This document shows, one piece after another, positions 45,427 to 55,385 of a stretch of 64,000 bases of DNA. A program made the translations under genes and the position numbers. Every line of letters starts with the position of its first letter. The stretch's first letter is position 1. The stretch is taken from positions 5,370 to 69,369 of the forward strand of contig PDSZ01000009.1 of NCBI GenBank assembly GCA_002748705.1, read 5' to 3'. The notes beneath the pieces were generated by a model that had not been told where the DNA came from, ran no database searches, and was given only the letters and a program-made list of their open reading frames with translations. The DNA is from Candidatus Fermentibacterota bacterium. GTDB taxonomy: Bacteria > Fermentibacterota > Fermentibacteria > Fermentibacterales > Fermentibacteraceae.

Positions 45427-46306
45427 CGCCACGGCCTATAAGAGCCTCTACGAATTCCCCTGCTCTGAAGGGTATTATGTCTTCAGCTCCCTCACCTACT
45501 CCTATGTATCTGATAGGAAGCTCAAGCTCCCTGGACATGGCGAATACTGCGCCTCCTTTGGCTGTGCCGTCAAGCTTGGTTACAGCCAGTTCTGTCACTG
45601 GAACAGATTCCATGAACTGCCTTGCCTGGGGAAGAGCATTCTGCCCCACTGTTCCGTCAAGGACCAGAAGAACCCTGTGTGGAGCGCCTTCCATTGCCTT
45701 GCCGGCAACCCTGTACACCTTGGAGAGCTCATCCATAAGCCCCTTCTGTGTGGGAAGCCTTCCTGCGGTATCAATAATAACTCTGTCATAACTGCCTGAA
45801 AGGGCTTTTCTTACCCCGTCAAAGGCGACAGCTCCAGGATCGGTACCCTCAGCGCTTCTGAAAACCTGAATGTCAAGCCGTTCTCCCCAGAGGCTGAGCT
45901 GTTCAGCTGCTGCTGCTCTGTAGGTATCAGCACAAACCATTAGAACCTGCTCACCTGAAGCTTTCCATGTACCTGCAAGTCTGGCTATGGTAGTAGTCTT
46001 GCCTGCTCCGTTAACACCTACCACCATTGTGATTTCAGGGGTATTAATCCTCTCAGGCAGTGAAGAATCAGGAATCAGCCCGATGAGAACCCTTGCCAGA
46101 GAAGACCTCCACTCTCCTCCTGACTCTCTGAAATCCCTGCGGAACCGTTCCAGAACAAGCTCTGTCAGTTCCCATCCCAGATCACTGCTCAAAAGGACAG
46201 CCTCTGCATCTTCCAGTGTTTCTCCATCAACACCAGGGTTGAAAACTGTCCCCAGTTTTCTTCCCAGAGCATCCCTGCTTTTTTTCAGTCTTTCTTTGAG
46301 ATTCAT
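45416..46306 (-). CDS. ftsY: Signal recognition particle receptor FtsY
   Basis: 296 residues, short because the acidic A domain is nearly absent. SRP-type GTPase docking ribosome-SRP complexes to the membrane. N domain followed by G domain: VVGVNGAGKTTTIARLAG (P-loop), ADTYRAAAAEQL, IIDTAGRLPTQKGLMDEL, TKLDGTAKGGAVF and YIGVGEGAEDIIPF. The ATG overlaps the smc stop in an ATGA. smc-ftsY linkage is common in bacteria. Confidence 0.95.
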   Translation of the reverse strand: MNLKERLKKSRDALGRKLGTVFNPGVDGETLEDAEAVLLSSDLGWELTELVLERFRRDFRESGGEWRSSLARVLIGLIPDSSLPERINTPEITMVVGVNGAGKTTTIARLAGTWKASGEQVLMVCADTYRAAAAEQLSLWGERLDIQVFRSAEGTDPGAVAFDGVRKALSGSYDRVIIDTAGRLPTQKGLMDELSKVYRVAGKAMEGAPHRVLLVLDGTVGQNALPQARQFMESVPVTELAVTKLDGTAKGGAVFAMSRELELPIRYIGVGEGAEDIIPFRAGEFVEALIGRGDEL

Positions 46307-49300
46307 TGTTCTGCCATCTCCTCAAGGCTGACGGAAGTAATCGTGCTGACACCCTGTTCTGCCATGGTAATGCCGTAAAGGATATCGGAACCTTCCATGG
46401 TGCGTTTGTTGTGGGTAATAACAATGAACTGGGTATCAGCGCTGAACTCCCTGAGTATAGCTACAAATTTATCTGTGTTTGCGTCGTCAAAGGGACCGTC
46501 AAGCTCATCAAGAACACAGAAAGGAGAGGGCTTTACAAGGTACAGACTGAACAGCAGCGCGACAGCTGTAAGGGCCTTCTCGCCTGCTGAAAGGGCAATA
46601 ACATTCTTCAGTTTTTTACCGGGAGGACGAGCCATTATCTCAATTCCGCCCTCAAGAGGGTCTTCGCTCTCTATGGACCTGATATCCCCTTCACCGCCTC
46701 CGAAGAGTTTGACAAACATGCTGCTGAAGTTGCTGCGAACCTGTTCAAAGGTTTCCCTGAACCGCTGTGCAGCTTCCTTGTTTATCTCCCCAATGGCCCT
46801 TGAGAGCGACTCTCTGGCATCTTCAAGATCAGTACGCTGTTCCTTCAGATAGGTCAGCCTTCGATTGTTTTCCTCATACTCCCCAACTGCAAGCATGTTC
46901 ACAGGCCCCAGCCGTTCCAGAGCGCCTGCCTCTGCCTCCAGCTTTCTTTCAAGTTCTTCAGAATCAAGATGAAGCCACTGGTTGTCTTCAGCTCCTATGG
47001 TATCCCTGATGCTTTCCAGTTTTGCTCTGAGCGAAGCGGCAGCGGCTTCCTTCTCTATCATTGCCGACTTGGATTTGCTTAGCCTTTCCCTTATCTCCTG
47101 AACATCTCTCTCCATTCCGGAAGACTTCTCCATAAGGGCATTGCGGCTTGCAGAGAGTGATGTTCTTACTTCTTCAGCTTCAGTTCTGTTCAAGGCAAGT
47201 TTCTCCCGCTGTTTTTTCAGCTCATCAAGGTTAATCTTCATTGAACTGATGCTTTTTGCTGCTTCTTCTGAACTGCCGGCAAGTTCCTCAACAAGTTCAT
47301 CTATTCTGTCAGTCTCCCGCTGAAGCATCTCTCTCCGCTGACTTATCTCTTCTGTTCTGTGCCGTTTTTCCCGCAGGGTGAACCGGCACTGGTCCGACTG
47401 CCGCAACAATTCTGAAAGCCTGTTCTCAAGAGTGGAGAGTTCTTCTGCAAGGTCTCTCTCCTGAGAGTCCAGCATTGACATATCCTCTTTGAGCCTGGAA
47501 AGGTGATCAGCACAGGATGCATTGATTTCTGCAGAAGGTTTACGGAGGTTTTCAAGGGTTTCAGAAATAACCTTTACCTCTGATTCAGTTTTGAAAAGCT
47601 CCTGAGAACTCACCTCAAACTGCTTTCTGATGCTTTCCAGTTCCTTTTCAAGAACAGCTTCACGGCGACTGCTCTCAGCAACTGCTTCTGAAACCCTCCT
47701 GAGCTTTTCTTCAGTATCAGCAAGAACTGCTCTGCTCTCTTCATGAAACTCCCTCTTTTTTTCAAGATCGTCTCTGCAGCGCTGGAGCATGTCTTTCAGT
47801 TCAAGCTGCCCGGCCCCCTCCGGAGCAACACCGATTCTCACAAGACCTTCAGGACGGAAAATATCACCTTCAGAGGTGACTGTAACGAACCGGTTACCTT
47901 CTTTCAGCCATCTAAGGGCTGTCTCCCTGTCTTCAGCAAGAATTCCTCTGCTGAGAACACTGAAAAGAATACTGTTGGAGCATGATTGAACACACTGTGA
48001 CAAGGGAACAGCTCCCCTGGGAAGATTCTTAGGCGAAAATCCGGTATCAACAGCCAATGTTGTTCCTGCAAGGCTATTCCGGTCATGAACAGTGTCCACA
48101 GGCAAAGCTCTGTCAAATCCTGTCAGAAACGCTCCTATTGCCAGACCCATTCCAGGAAGAGGTTCAACAAGGTCTCCAAGGGCGCCTTCATCCATTCCCT
48201 GAAGAAGCTCATCTGTCCTTCTCGTCTTCTCTCCGGCAACTGCTGCAGCTTCTGAAGCCCTCCGGAAGACTTCAGACTGACTGCTTCGAAGCTTTTCCAG
48301 TTCAGCAGCCTTTTCTTTCAGCTCTGAACCGGAAGCGCAGGCGCTTTTCAATTCTCTCTGGAGGCGATGCTCCTCCTGCCTGAGATTCCCTGTGCTCTCT
48401 TCAAGGAAACCGCGCTTTGCCTCTCTCTCAACTTTCCGCTCTTCAAGAAGATCTATTCTCTGAAGTCTTGCTTCTTCTTCCTTGACCCTTCTGATGTTTT
48501 CTTCCCTGGCTTTCTCCATGAGGCCGCTGCACTGTTCTTTCTGTTTCTTAAGAGCATCCAGTCTTCTGCCTGCAAGTTTTACACGGCCCTTCTGTTCCTC
48601 TGTTCTGGAACTGAGTTCAGTCTCCAGAGCTTCAAACTCTCTGATTTCAGGAATCATTGAGCTTTCCTCCTCTGAAAGGGCCAACATGTCTCTCCGGTAG
48701 ATTTCTGTTCTCTCAAGTTCCCTTGCATTACGGGCTCTGTTCTCTGCAATACGCCTTCTGGCACTCTCTATTTTCTCAGAGATTACCGCTGATTCCCTGT
48801 CACATGAGGCAATGGCAGAATCCAGTTCTGAACATTTCCTGTGGGTTTCATCAAGTTTTCCCTGAACCAGACTGAATTCTGTACGCACCCCCTCAAGAGA
48901 GGTGCTTTTTGCTGAGAGGGATGCAGTGAGTTCTCCCACAAGGGCCCCTGCGCTGTCCAGCTCCGCAGTGTATTCCGAAAGAGTCTGTGAAATCTTTCTG
49001 GATTCTATAAGGGATACCGCTTCTCTGAGGGACTTGATGGTTCCGGTTATTTTCTCGTGCTTTCTAAAGGCGGAAACCTGTTTTTTCAGACTTCTGCAGG
49101 TTCCCTCCACCTCTGTGATTATATCTGCAAGCCGTTCCAGGTCAGCTGCAGCAGAGTCCAGTTTCAGCTCTGCCCTGTGACGCTGAATCTTGTACTTTAC
49201 TATTCCTGCAGCTTCATCAAAGAGGAACCTTCTGTCCTCAGGGCGGCTGGATAGAATGGTTTCAACCATTCTGGTTTCCAGTATCCAGTAACCTGTTGCG

Positions 49301-49701
49301 CCGAGACCTCTGTCGACCACCAGGTCTGTTATGTCCATGAGTCTGCACTTTGAACCGTTTATGCTGTATTCGCTGTCTCCGGATCTGAACAGTCTTCTGG
49401 AAACGGAAACCTCATCATAGTCCAGATCCAGGGATCTGTCAGAGTTGTCGAATGTAAGGGTTACCTCAGCCATTCCAAGCTGTTTTCTCTTCACAGAACC
49501 GGAAAAGATTACAGATTCCATTCTGTCAGCTCTGAGCTGTTTGGGGCTCTGAGTTCCCAGAACCCATCTTATGGCGTCGGCAACATTGCTCTTACCGCAC
49601 CCGTTAGGGCCCACTATGGATGATATTCCCTGTTGGAAATCAATTCGGAACTGGTCTGCAAATGATTTGAATCCAACTATTTCCAGCGTTTTAAGTCTCA
49701 A
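46303..49701 (-). CDS. smc: Chromosome segregation ATPase SMC
   Basis: 1132 residues, slightly shorter than the usual about 1180. Walker A GPNGCGKSNVADAIRWVLG at residues about 32-50; two long coiled-coil arms (about 165-480 and 660-940); a hinge around 500-640 (LVEPLPGMGLAIGAFL); signature LSAGEKALTAVALLF; Walker B VLDELDGPFDDANTDKF, with Phe where many SMCs have Leu. The start is a TTG at 49701, sharing bases with the TGA of the upstream gene, with GAGG six bases upstream. Organises the chromosome with ScpA/B, which are not in the window. Confidence 0.95.
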   Translation of the reverse strand: MRLKTLEIVGFKSFADQFRIDFQQGISSIVGPNGCGKSNVADAIRWVLGTQSPKQLRADRMESVIFSGSVKRKQLGMAEVTLTFDNSDRSLDLDYDEVSVSRRLFRSGDSEYSINGSKCRLMDITDLVVDRGLGATGYWILETRMVETILSSRPEDRRFLFDEAAGIVKYKIQRHRAELKLDSAAADLERLADIITEVEGTCRSLKKQVSAFRKHEKITGTIKSLREAVSLIESRKISQTLSEYTAELDSAGALVGELTASLSAKSTSLEGVRTEFSLVQGKLDETHRKCSELDSAIASCDRESAVISEKIESARRRIAENRARNARELERTEIYRRDMLALSEEESSMIPEIREFEALETELSSRTEEQKGRVKLAGRRLDALKKQKEQCSGLMEKAREENIRRVKEEEARLQRIDLLEERKVEREAKRGFLEESTGNLRQEEHRLQRELKSACASGSELKEKAAELEKLRSSQSEVFRRASEAAAVAGEKTRRTDELLQGMDEGALGDLVEPLPGMGLAIGAFLTGFDRALPVDTVHDRNSLAGTTLAVDTGFSPKNLPRGAVPLSQCVQSCSNSILFSVLSRGILAEDRETALRWLKEGNRFVTVTSEGDIFRPEGLVRIGVAPEGAGQLELKDMLQRCRDDLEKKREFHEESRAVLADTEEKLRRVSEAVAESSRREAVLEKELESIRKQFEVSSQELFKTESEVKVISETLENLRKPSAEINASCADHLSRLKEDMSMLDSQERDLAEELSTLENRLSELLRQSDQCRFTLREKRHRTEEISQRREMLQRETDRIDELVEELAGSSEEAAKSISSMKINLDELKKQREKLALNRTEAEEVRTSLSASRNALMEKSSGMERDVQEIRERLSKSKSAMIEKEAAAASLRAKLESIRDTIGAEDNQWLHLDSEELERKLEAEAGALERLGPVNMLAVGEYEENNRRLTYLKEQRTDLEDARESLSRAIGEINKEAAQRFRETFEQVRSNFSSMFVKLFGGGEGDIRSIESEDPLEGGIEIMARPPGKKLKNVIALSAGEKALTAVALLFSLYLVKPSPFCVLDELDGPFDDANTDKFVAILREFSADTQFIVITHNKRTMEGSDILYGITMAEQGVSTITSVSLEEMAEQ

Positions 49702-50282
49702 TGCTCACCTCGTGAAGCAATGAATACTGCAACATAGGTAAAGAAACTGTATACAATAAGGGCAACTGATATCAGACCAAGGAGATCTGCTCCTTCGAAA
49801 AGGTGGCCGAAAAGCTGGTACTCAGGGAATATTACCTGCCTTAATATGTAGAGTGCAAGAAAAAATGTTGAGGCCTTTCCCCAGCAGTTTGCAAGTGGCG
49901 GTTCTGCTCCTGAAGACATGAGGATACCTCCAAGGGCAATAAGACCGTCTCTGCAAACAAGTATCCACAGTATCCATGACGGAATAAGCCCCAGGAAGAC
50001 CATTGTAACAGCCATGACAGCAAAAGATATCTTGTCGGCAGCAGGGTCAAGTATTTTCCCCCAGTCACTGACTGTACCTGTTTTTCTTGCTATAAAACCG
50101 TCCAGAACATCGGTGAGAGAAGCAATTACTATGAACACCGCTGTCCACATTACAGAACCCCTGACAAGCATAAGCGCGGCAATTCCTGCAAGGGGTATGC
50201 GGGCAATGCTGATACAGTTTGCTGCTGTAAGAAATTTACCCTTTATCACCCGATGCCCCCAGAAGCTGTGACGCATGTTCAT
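49698..50282 (-). CDS. pgsA: CDP-alcohol phosphatidyltransferase (PgsA-like)
   Basis: About 194 residues; the ATG at 50282 has GGAGGAG nine bases upstream but lies 47 nt inside recN, and a GTG at 50249 is an alternative. The catalytic motif DxxDGxxAR...GxxxDxxxD is complete: DVLDGFIARKTGTVSDWGK then ILDPAADK. Four to five membrane helices are present. It is likely phosphatidylglycerophosphate synthase, transferring the phosphatidyl group to glycerol-3-phosphate, though the alcohol acceptor cannot be proved from sequence. Coupled to smc. Confidence 0.83.
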   Translation of the reverse strand: MNMRHSFWGHRVIKGKFLTAANCISIARIPLAGIAALMLVRGSVMWTAVFIVIASLTDVLDGFIARKTGTVSDWGKILDPAADKISFAVMAVTMVFLGLIPSWILWILVCRDGLIALGGILMSSGAEPPLANCWGKASTFFLALYILRQVIFPEYQLFGHLFEGADLLGLISVALIVYSFFTYVAVFIASRGEH

Positions 50283-51882
50283 CTGCCCCTGCTCCTCCAC
50301 CAAGAAGCCTGGCCAGTTCCTTTTGCCTTTTTTCCCTGGATTCCAGCCTGGTTACCACAGTTACAGGCATACCGCCTGCCTGATTTTTCTCAACTGCAAG
50401 GTGACAGAAAGCTTCGGCTGCAATCTGGGCAAGGTGGGAGATAACTATAATCTGCCTTGACCTGGATGCTTTCCTCAGACACTCTGCCAGCATGTGAGCG
50501 GTTTCACCTCCGGTACCGCTGTCTATCTCATCAAAGATAAGTGTTGACGAAGAATCCCTTCCAGCAAGTGCAAGCGCCAGAGCAAGCGCAACTCTGGAAA
50601 GTTCACCTCCGCTTGCCACGGTGTCCAGCGGCCCTTCCGGCATACCAGTGTTGGCTGAAAAGAAGAAAGCTGCCCCCTCTGCCCCTGAAGCAGAGAGTTC
50701 ACTGCCTTCAACTGATATTGCCCCTGCAGGCTTAACAAGCTCTATTCTGAAAGATCCGCCAGGCAGGTTAAGCTCACTGAGCCCCTTTTTCACCCCGACT
50801 GCCAGTTCCGCACTTCCAGCGGTTCTCAAAGCGGTAAGTTCACCGGCCATTTCAAGTAGTCTGGAAGAGAGTTCAGAGAGCTGCTTCTCCAGCTTGATGA
50901 TACGGTTTTCTGTGTCCTCAAGCTCCTGAAGCCTCTCTTCCACAGAGAGACACGCCTGCAGCATTGAGTCCAGCGTGCCGCCAAACCGTGATATAAGTGA
51001 ATGGTACGAATCCAGGCGTGCTGTGATTTCCGACTTTCTTCCTGCGAGTTCCTCTTCCGGAGAAAGCTTTCTGCTCATCAGTGAAGATGCCTCGGCAGTT
51101 GATATTTCAGCCTGCTCAAGAAGTTCTATAATATCCTCCAGTTCAGGAGCATCCCGCCTTAAACGGCTCAGCAGACCTGAAAGCTGAGACCTGATTCCTC
51201 CATGGCCTTCAAGCACTTCTGAACAGCTGACGAAAAGACCTGCAAGCTCTTCTGCATGCTCCAGCTCCTTTTCCTGCCTGGTGAGGTTGAGAAAATCATC
51301 CTGTTCAGGGTTCAGCTCCTGAAAAAGAGACCTTTCATGAAGAAGAATCTCTCTGCTGCCGTGCCTTTCGCTCAGATGCGCCTGAGTCTCTTCCAGCTCT
51401 TTTTTCAGATTTCTGTACCTTGTGAAATGCTCTTCATACCGTTCCCGGAGTTTCATGGCTCCGGAGAATCTGTCAACAAGTTCCAGCTGCCTTGCTCTTT
51501 TGAGAAGAGCAGGTGTGGAACGCTGGCTGTACAGCTCTACAAAATCGTCCAGAGTTTCCCTTACCTCTTCCAGTGAAGAGAGAGAATCATTGAGAAACAC
51601 CCGGCTTCTTCCCTGTACATTTATCTCACGGCGGACAGTGGTCTCTTCCCCTGAACTCCTGAGAAAAACAGCCTCAACTGAAGCTGTTCTGGTTCCAGGA
51701 CGCACAAGGGATCTGTCTGCTCTTTTTCCTGTTGCGAGCATAAGGCCGTCAACCAGAATAGACTTGCCGCTGCCGGTTTCTCCTGTGATTACATTCAACC
51801 CTTCAGAGAACTCCATTGAAGTATCACTGATGGTCGCCAGGTTTCTCAGGACAATAGAGCGGAGCATTCCAGTGCAGTTCAT
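50236..51882 (-). CDS. recN: DNA repair ATPase RecN
   Basis: 548 residues, near the usual length. SMC-like repair protein acting early at double-strand breaks. Walker A GETGSGKSILVDGLMLA at about 35-51, coiled-coil arms, signature SGGELSRVALALALAL, Walker B LIFDEIDSGTGGETAHM and ISHLAQIAA. The ATG at 51882 overlaps the nadK stop (ATGA); a start at the next ATG, 51867, is possible. Confidence 0.94.
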   Translation of the reverse strand: MNCTGMLRSIVLRNLATISDTSMEFSEGLNVITGETGSGKSILVDGLMLATGKRADRSLVRPGTRTASVEAVFLRSSGEETTVRREINVQGRSRVFLNDSLSSLEEVRETLDDFVELYSQRSTPALLKRARQLELVDRFSGAMKLRERYEEHFTRYRNLKKELEETQAHLSERHGSREILLHERSLFQELNPEQDDFLNLTRQEKELEHAEELAGLFVSCSEVLEGHGGIRSQLSGLLSRLRRDAPELEDIIELLEQAEISTAEASSLMSRKLSPEEELAGRKSEITARLDSYHSLISRFGGTLDSMLQACLSVEERLQELEDTENRIIKLEKQLSELSSRLLEMAGELTALRTAGSAELAVGVKKGLSELNLPGGSFRIELVKPAGAISVEGSELSASGAEGAAFFFSANTGMPEGPLDTVASGGELSRVALALALALAGRDSSSTLIFDEIDSGTGGETAHMLAECLRKASRSRQIIVISHLAQIAAEAFCHLAVEKNQAGGMPVTVVTRLESREKRQKELARLLGGGAGADEHASQLLGASGDKG

Positions 51883-52661
51883 CCTCTGAAACCCCAGCCC
51901 AGTTTGCAGCCGAGTACCGTATAGTGATCCCCGCTCTCTCCTGTTCTTATCACAGGGCAGCGCAGACCGGAGTCTCTTACAGTAATGGAATCACCTGCCT
52001 CCAGTGAACCGCATCTGGAAACACCATCAGCCAGTATCAGGGGAGCCTTTTCCCTGGCTCTTGTTACTGTAAATTTCACAACAGAGGAGAGGGGCACAAC
52101 GATAGGTCTGATGGCAAGAAGATGTGGGCAAATAGCATTTATTATCACCGCTGGAAGGTTGGGGTGAAGTATAGGGCCTCCGCAGGAGAGGTTATACGCA
52201 GTTGAACCTGAAGGAGTGGAAACAAGAACACCGTCTGAAGCAATGGAAGCCACCTGCCCGCCGTCCACTGAGACGGTAATGTGAAGTATGCCCCCTTCAG
52301 GGCACCTGTTTATGCAGATATCGTTAAGGGCTCTGGCTGTGCTGCCGCCGCAATCGGCTTCTATCACCGGAAGTTCGCTGATTGAGTAGAGACCTTCCCT
52401 GATAATACCAAGGGCATCAGCCATTGATTCCAGCTCGCAGTCGGCAAGAAAACCCAGGTGACCTGCATTTACAGCCAGAACAGGCCTTTTCACAGGAAGA
52501 AGCTCATTCATGTACCTGAGAATGGTTCCGTCACCACCTGCTACCACCACTGCATCAGCTTCAGCAGGGTTATCGACAAGCTGAAGGCCGGCTTCAATAA
52601 TGGTTTCCGCACAACTGTCAGGAGAGGAAGATCGGAGTGCGACTCTCCTAATCTTTTTCAT
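51879..52661 (-). CDS. nadK: NAD kinase
   Basis: 260 residues. Phosphorylates NAD to NADP. Hallmarks: VVAGGDGTILRYM (GGDGT at about 43-47), NAGHLGFLADCE, NDICINRCPEGG (the NE/D substrate region), TPSGSTAYNLSCGGPIL and a C-terminal lobe. The ATG at 52661 lies 14 nt inside the dxs end. Supplies NADPH relevant to the DXP pathway encoded upstream, which is inference from linkage. Confidence 0.94.
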   Translation of the reverse strand: MKKIRRVALRSSSPDSCAETIIEAGLQLVDNPAEADAVVVAGGDGTILRYMNELLPVKRPVLAVNAGHLGFLADCELESMADALGIIREGLYSISELPVIEADCGGSTARALNDICINRCPEGGILHITVSVDGGQVASIASDGVLVSTPSGSTAYNLSCGGPILHPNLPAVIINAICPHLLAIRPIVVPLSSVVKFTVTRAREKAPLILADGVSRCGSLEAGDSITVRDSGLRCPVIRTGESGDHYTVLGCKLGWGFRG

Positions 52662-54501
52662 CTGATGACCTCAGATGCTTCAGAACAGTACTGGCTATCC
52701 CTTCACCGGTCAGACCCAGTTCAGAGAGAAGCTCGCCGGTACTGCCGTGGGTAACGAATTTATCAGGTATGCCTATGGTGAGAATATCTTTTTCAGGAAA
52801 ACATGACCGAAGCATGGATCCGAAACCCCCGTTAAGGGCTCCCTCCTCAACGGTAACCAGCAGTTTCTCTGAAGAAATCTTTCTTATTTCTTCCACAGGC
52901 GCCGGCTTTAGCCATACAGGATCAAATACACCTGCAGAGACAGAACTGTTACGGAGAATCTCAGAAGCCTTTACAGCTGCTGCTGTCACAGAACCGCAGG
53001 AAACTATCATCACATCGGTTCCCTGGCGCACCAGCTGCCCTTTCTTAAGGGTTTCTTTGTCTGGAAGGGGAAATTTCTCAGCAGGTTCCAGGCCTCTGGG
53101 ATACCTTATTCCCACAGGAGATTTCAGGTTTCTTATCACTGAATCAAAGATAAGCTCCAGCATATCGCAGCTTCTGGGCGCGGCAAGTTCCAGACCGGGA
53201 ACCGAAAGGAACATGGAGATATCATAAATACCGTGATGGGTAGGTCCGTCAGCTCCCACAACACCAGCTCTGTCCATCGCGAATATCACAGGCGCCTTCT
53301 GCAGCGCGGCATCGTGAATAACCTGGTCATATGCACGCTGCATGAAACTGCTGTATACTGCAACCACAGGCTTCAACCCTCCGAAAGCCATACCGCAGGC
53401 AAAAGTAACAGCGTGCTGTTCTGCTATGCCCACATCGAAAAATCTCTCAGGGAACTGCTCTGCAAAACCTGTAAGACCGGTTCCCCCCGGCATGGCGGCA
53501 GTTACCGCCACCACTGAATTGTCCCTGAGAGCAGCTTCAGTTACTGCACTGGAAAAGGCTGAGGTGAAAGACCTGCCGGGAGCCTTTACTGAAGCTCCGC
53601 TAACACCATGATGCGAAACAGGCTGACACTCTGCCGGCTCAAAACCCTTCCCCTTTCTGGTCACAACATGGACCAGAACAGGCCCCCGAAGTTTGCGCAC
53701 TCTGCTGAGAACACCGGTAAGCGTGGGAAGATCGTGACCTGGCACAGGCCCCACATAGGTAAGCCCGAACTCCTCGAAAACCGAAGCTCTGGTGGAAATG
53801 GTATGCTTTATGGCAGATGAAACCTCATGTGCCGCTATTCGCATCCTTTCACCCAGAGAGGGCACTTTTCCAAGGGCATTCCAGATACCGTCCTTGAACT
53901 TGTTGTATGTATCATCGGTAAGGAGCTTGTTCAGATGTTTTGAGAATGCTCCTACATTTCGGGAAATAGACATCTCGTTGTCATTGAGAATAATTGTTAT
54001 GTCTGTACCGTCAATGGACAAGTTGTTTAAACCCTCAAAGGCCATTCCTGCGGTCATGGCTCCATCGCCTATCACAGCAACAACCCTTTCGCTTCCGCCT
54101 CGGATATCTCTGGCTGAAGCAAACCCCAGCGCTGCGCTTATCGAGGTGCTTGAATGACCTGTTCCGAAACAGTCACACGGGCTCTCGGACCTCTTTGGAA
54201 AACCACTGATTCCGCCGCTCTGTCTGATGGTGTGAAAGAGCTCCCGTCTTCCGGTTAGCAGTTTCCAGGGGTAGGTCTGATGGCCTACATCCCAGACTAT
54301 CCTGTCGAAGGAAGGATTGTACACAGAAAGAAGGGCTATGGTCAGCTCCACCACTCCAAGACTTGATGCGAGATGGCCTCCGGTATGACATATGACCTCA
54401 ATGATTCTGGTTCTTATCTCTTCTGCAAGGTTTACCCTTTCTTCAAGGGTAAGCTTCTGTATCACTGAAGGATCCTTAATAGAATCCAGCAATCTGGTCA
54501 T
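52648..54501 (-). CDS. dxs: 1-deoxy-D-xylulose-5-phosphate synthase
   Basis: 617 residues, full length. Thiamine-diphosphate enzyme for the first step of the methylerythritol phosphate isoprenoid pathway. Seen: HTGGHLASSLGVVELT, WDVGHQTYPWKLLTG, ThDP motif GDGAMTAGMAFEGLNN ending in NDNEMSIS, then the transketolase domain with DVGIAEQHAVTFACGMA and DGPTHHGIYDIS. The ATG overlaps the polyprenyl synthase stop in TAATG, a classical ispA-dxs coupling. Confidence 0.96.
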   Translation of the reverse strand: MTRLLDSIKDPSVIQKLTLEERVNLAEEIRTRIIEVICHTGGHLASSLGVVELTIALLSVYNPSFDRIVWDVGHQTYPWKLLTGRRELFHTIRQSGGISGFPKRSESPCDCFGTGHSSTSISAALGFASARDIRGGSERVVAVIGDGAMTAGMAFEGLNNLSIDGTDITIILNDNEMSISRNVGAFSKHLNKLLTDDTYNKFKDGIWNALGKVPSLGERMRIAAHEVSSAIKHTISTRASVFEEFGLTYVGPVPGHDLPTLTGVLSRVRKLRGPVLVHVVTRKGKGFEPAECQPVSHHGVSGASVKAPGRSFTSAFSSAVTEAALRDNSVVAVTAAMPGGTGLTGFAEQFPERFFDVGIAEQHAVTFACGMAFGGLKPVVAVYSSFMQRAYDQVIHDAALQKAPVIFAMDRAGVVGADGPTHHGIYDISMFLSVPGLELAAPRSCDMLELIFDSVIRNLKSPVGIRYPRGLEPAEKFPLPDKETLKKGQLVRQGTDVMIVSCGSVTAAAVKASEILRNSSVSAGVFDPVWLKPAPVEEIRKISSEKLLVTVEEGALNGGFGSMLRSCFPEKDILTIGIPDKFVTHGSTGELLSELGLTGEGIASTVLKHLRSSDEKD

Positions 54502-55385
54502 TATTTCCTTCTTTCGGGAAGATAACGGACCAATGCAGCAACTGCCTCCCAGTCACCTGGCAGGCCGCGAAGAGCACTGACCAGTTCTTCAGAACGGCTG
54601 AAAGCAAGTTCTGCAGCTTTTTTCTCTCCCAGTTCTGAAACAGGGTTCCATTTACCCATATCAGAGTCCTTGGCCACAGCCTTTCCCATCTCTTCCCTGG
54701 AACCTGTTACATCCAGAATATCGTCGGTAAGCTGAAAAAGCCAGCCTATATCATCCCCTGCTGCGGAAACAGGCTCAAGTTCGGATGGTTTCATTCCTGC
54801 TGTCAGAGCCCCGAGTTCCATGGAAACCCTTATCATCGCAGAAGTTTTACCTTTCATCATCTTTTCGGTCCAGGTTCTGTCAGCTTCAGAAGGATGGTAC
54901 ATATCCATAAACTGTCCTCCGGCAAGGTATCCTGCGCCTGCTGCAGAGGCAAGCTTCAGCAGCATCCACCGTCTGGTCTGTTCAGAAAGAGGTGTGGAAA
55001 TCAGGGTTCTGAATGCTTCAAGAAGCAGTCTGTCACCTGCGTAAAGGGCAGAGCAGGTTCCGCAGATTTTGTGCAGAGAGGGTTTGCCCCTTCTGAGATC
55101 ATCATCATCCATTCCAGGAAGGTCATCGTGAATAAGCGAATATGTGTGAATCATCTCAACTGCACACGCAGCAGGCAATGCCGCCTGGGTATCGCCTCCT
55201 GCAGCCCTGCATGACTCAAGGACAAGAAATGGTCTGAGCCGTTTTCCTCCTGCAGTGAGTGAATAAAGACAGTGACCTGCCTGAAGGTCATCCTTACGGA
55301 ACAGCCAGGGAAGGCCATGAAAAGCCTTTTCCACCTGTGCCGCTGCTTCAGTAAGCCTCTCTGACAGTTTATCCGGTATACTCAT
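54501..55385 (-). CDS. ispA: Short-chain polyprenyl diphosphate synthase (IspA-like)
   Basis: 294 residues. Condenses isopentenyl units to farnesyl/geranylgeranyl diphosphate. Both aspartate-rich motifs are present: first as IHDDLPGMDDDDLRRG and second as FQLTDDILDVTG; GGKRLRPFL and GDRLLLEAF also fit the family. Chain length cannot be decided from sequence alone. It sits next to dxs and overlaps the YmdB-like gene by 17 nt, consistent with an isoprenoid mini-cluster. Confidence 0.92.
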   Translation of the reverse strand: MSIPDKLSERLTEAAAQVEKAFHGLPWLFRKDDLQAGHCLYSLTAGGKRLRPFLVLESCRAAGGDTQAALPAACAVEMIHTYSLIHDDLPGMDDDDLRRGKPSLHKICGTCSALYAGDRLLLEAFRTLISTPLSEQTRRWMLLKLASAAGAGYLAGGQFMDMYHPSEADRTWTEKMMKGKTSAMIRVSMELGALTAGMKPSELEPVSAAGDDIGWLFQLTDDILDVTGSREEMGKAVAKDSDMGKWNPVSELGEKKAAELAFSRSEELVSALRGLPGDWEAVAALVRYLPERRK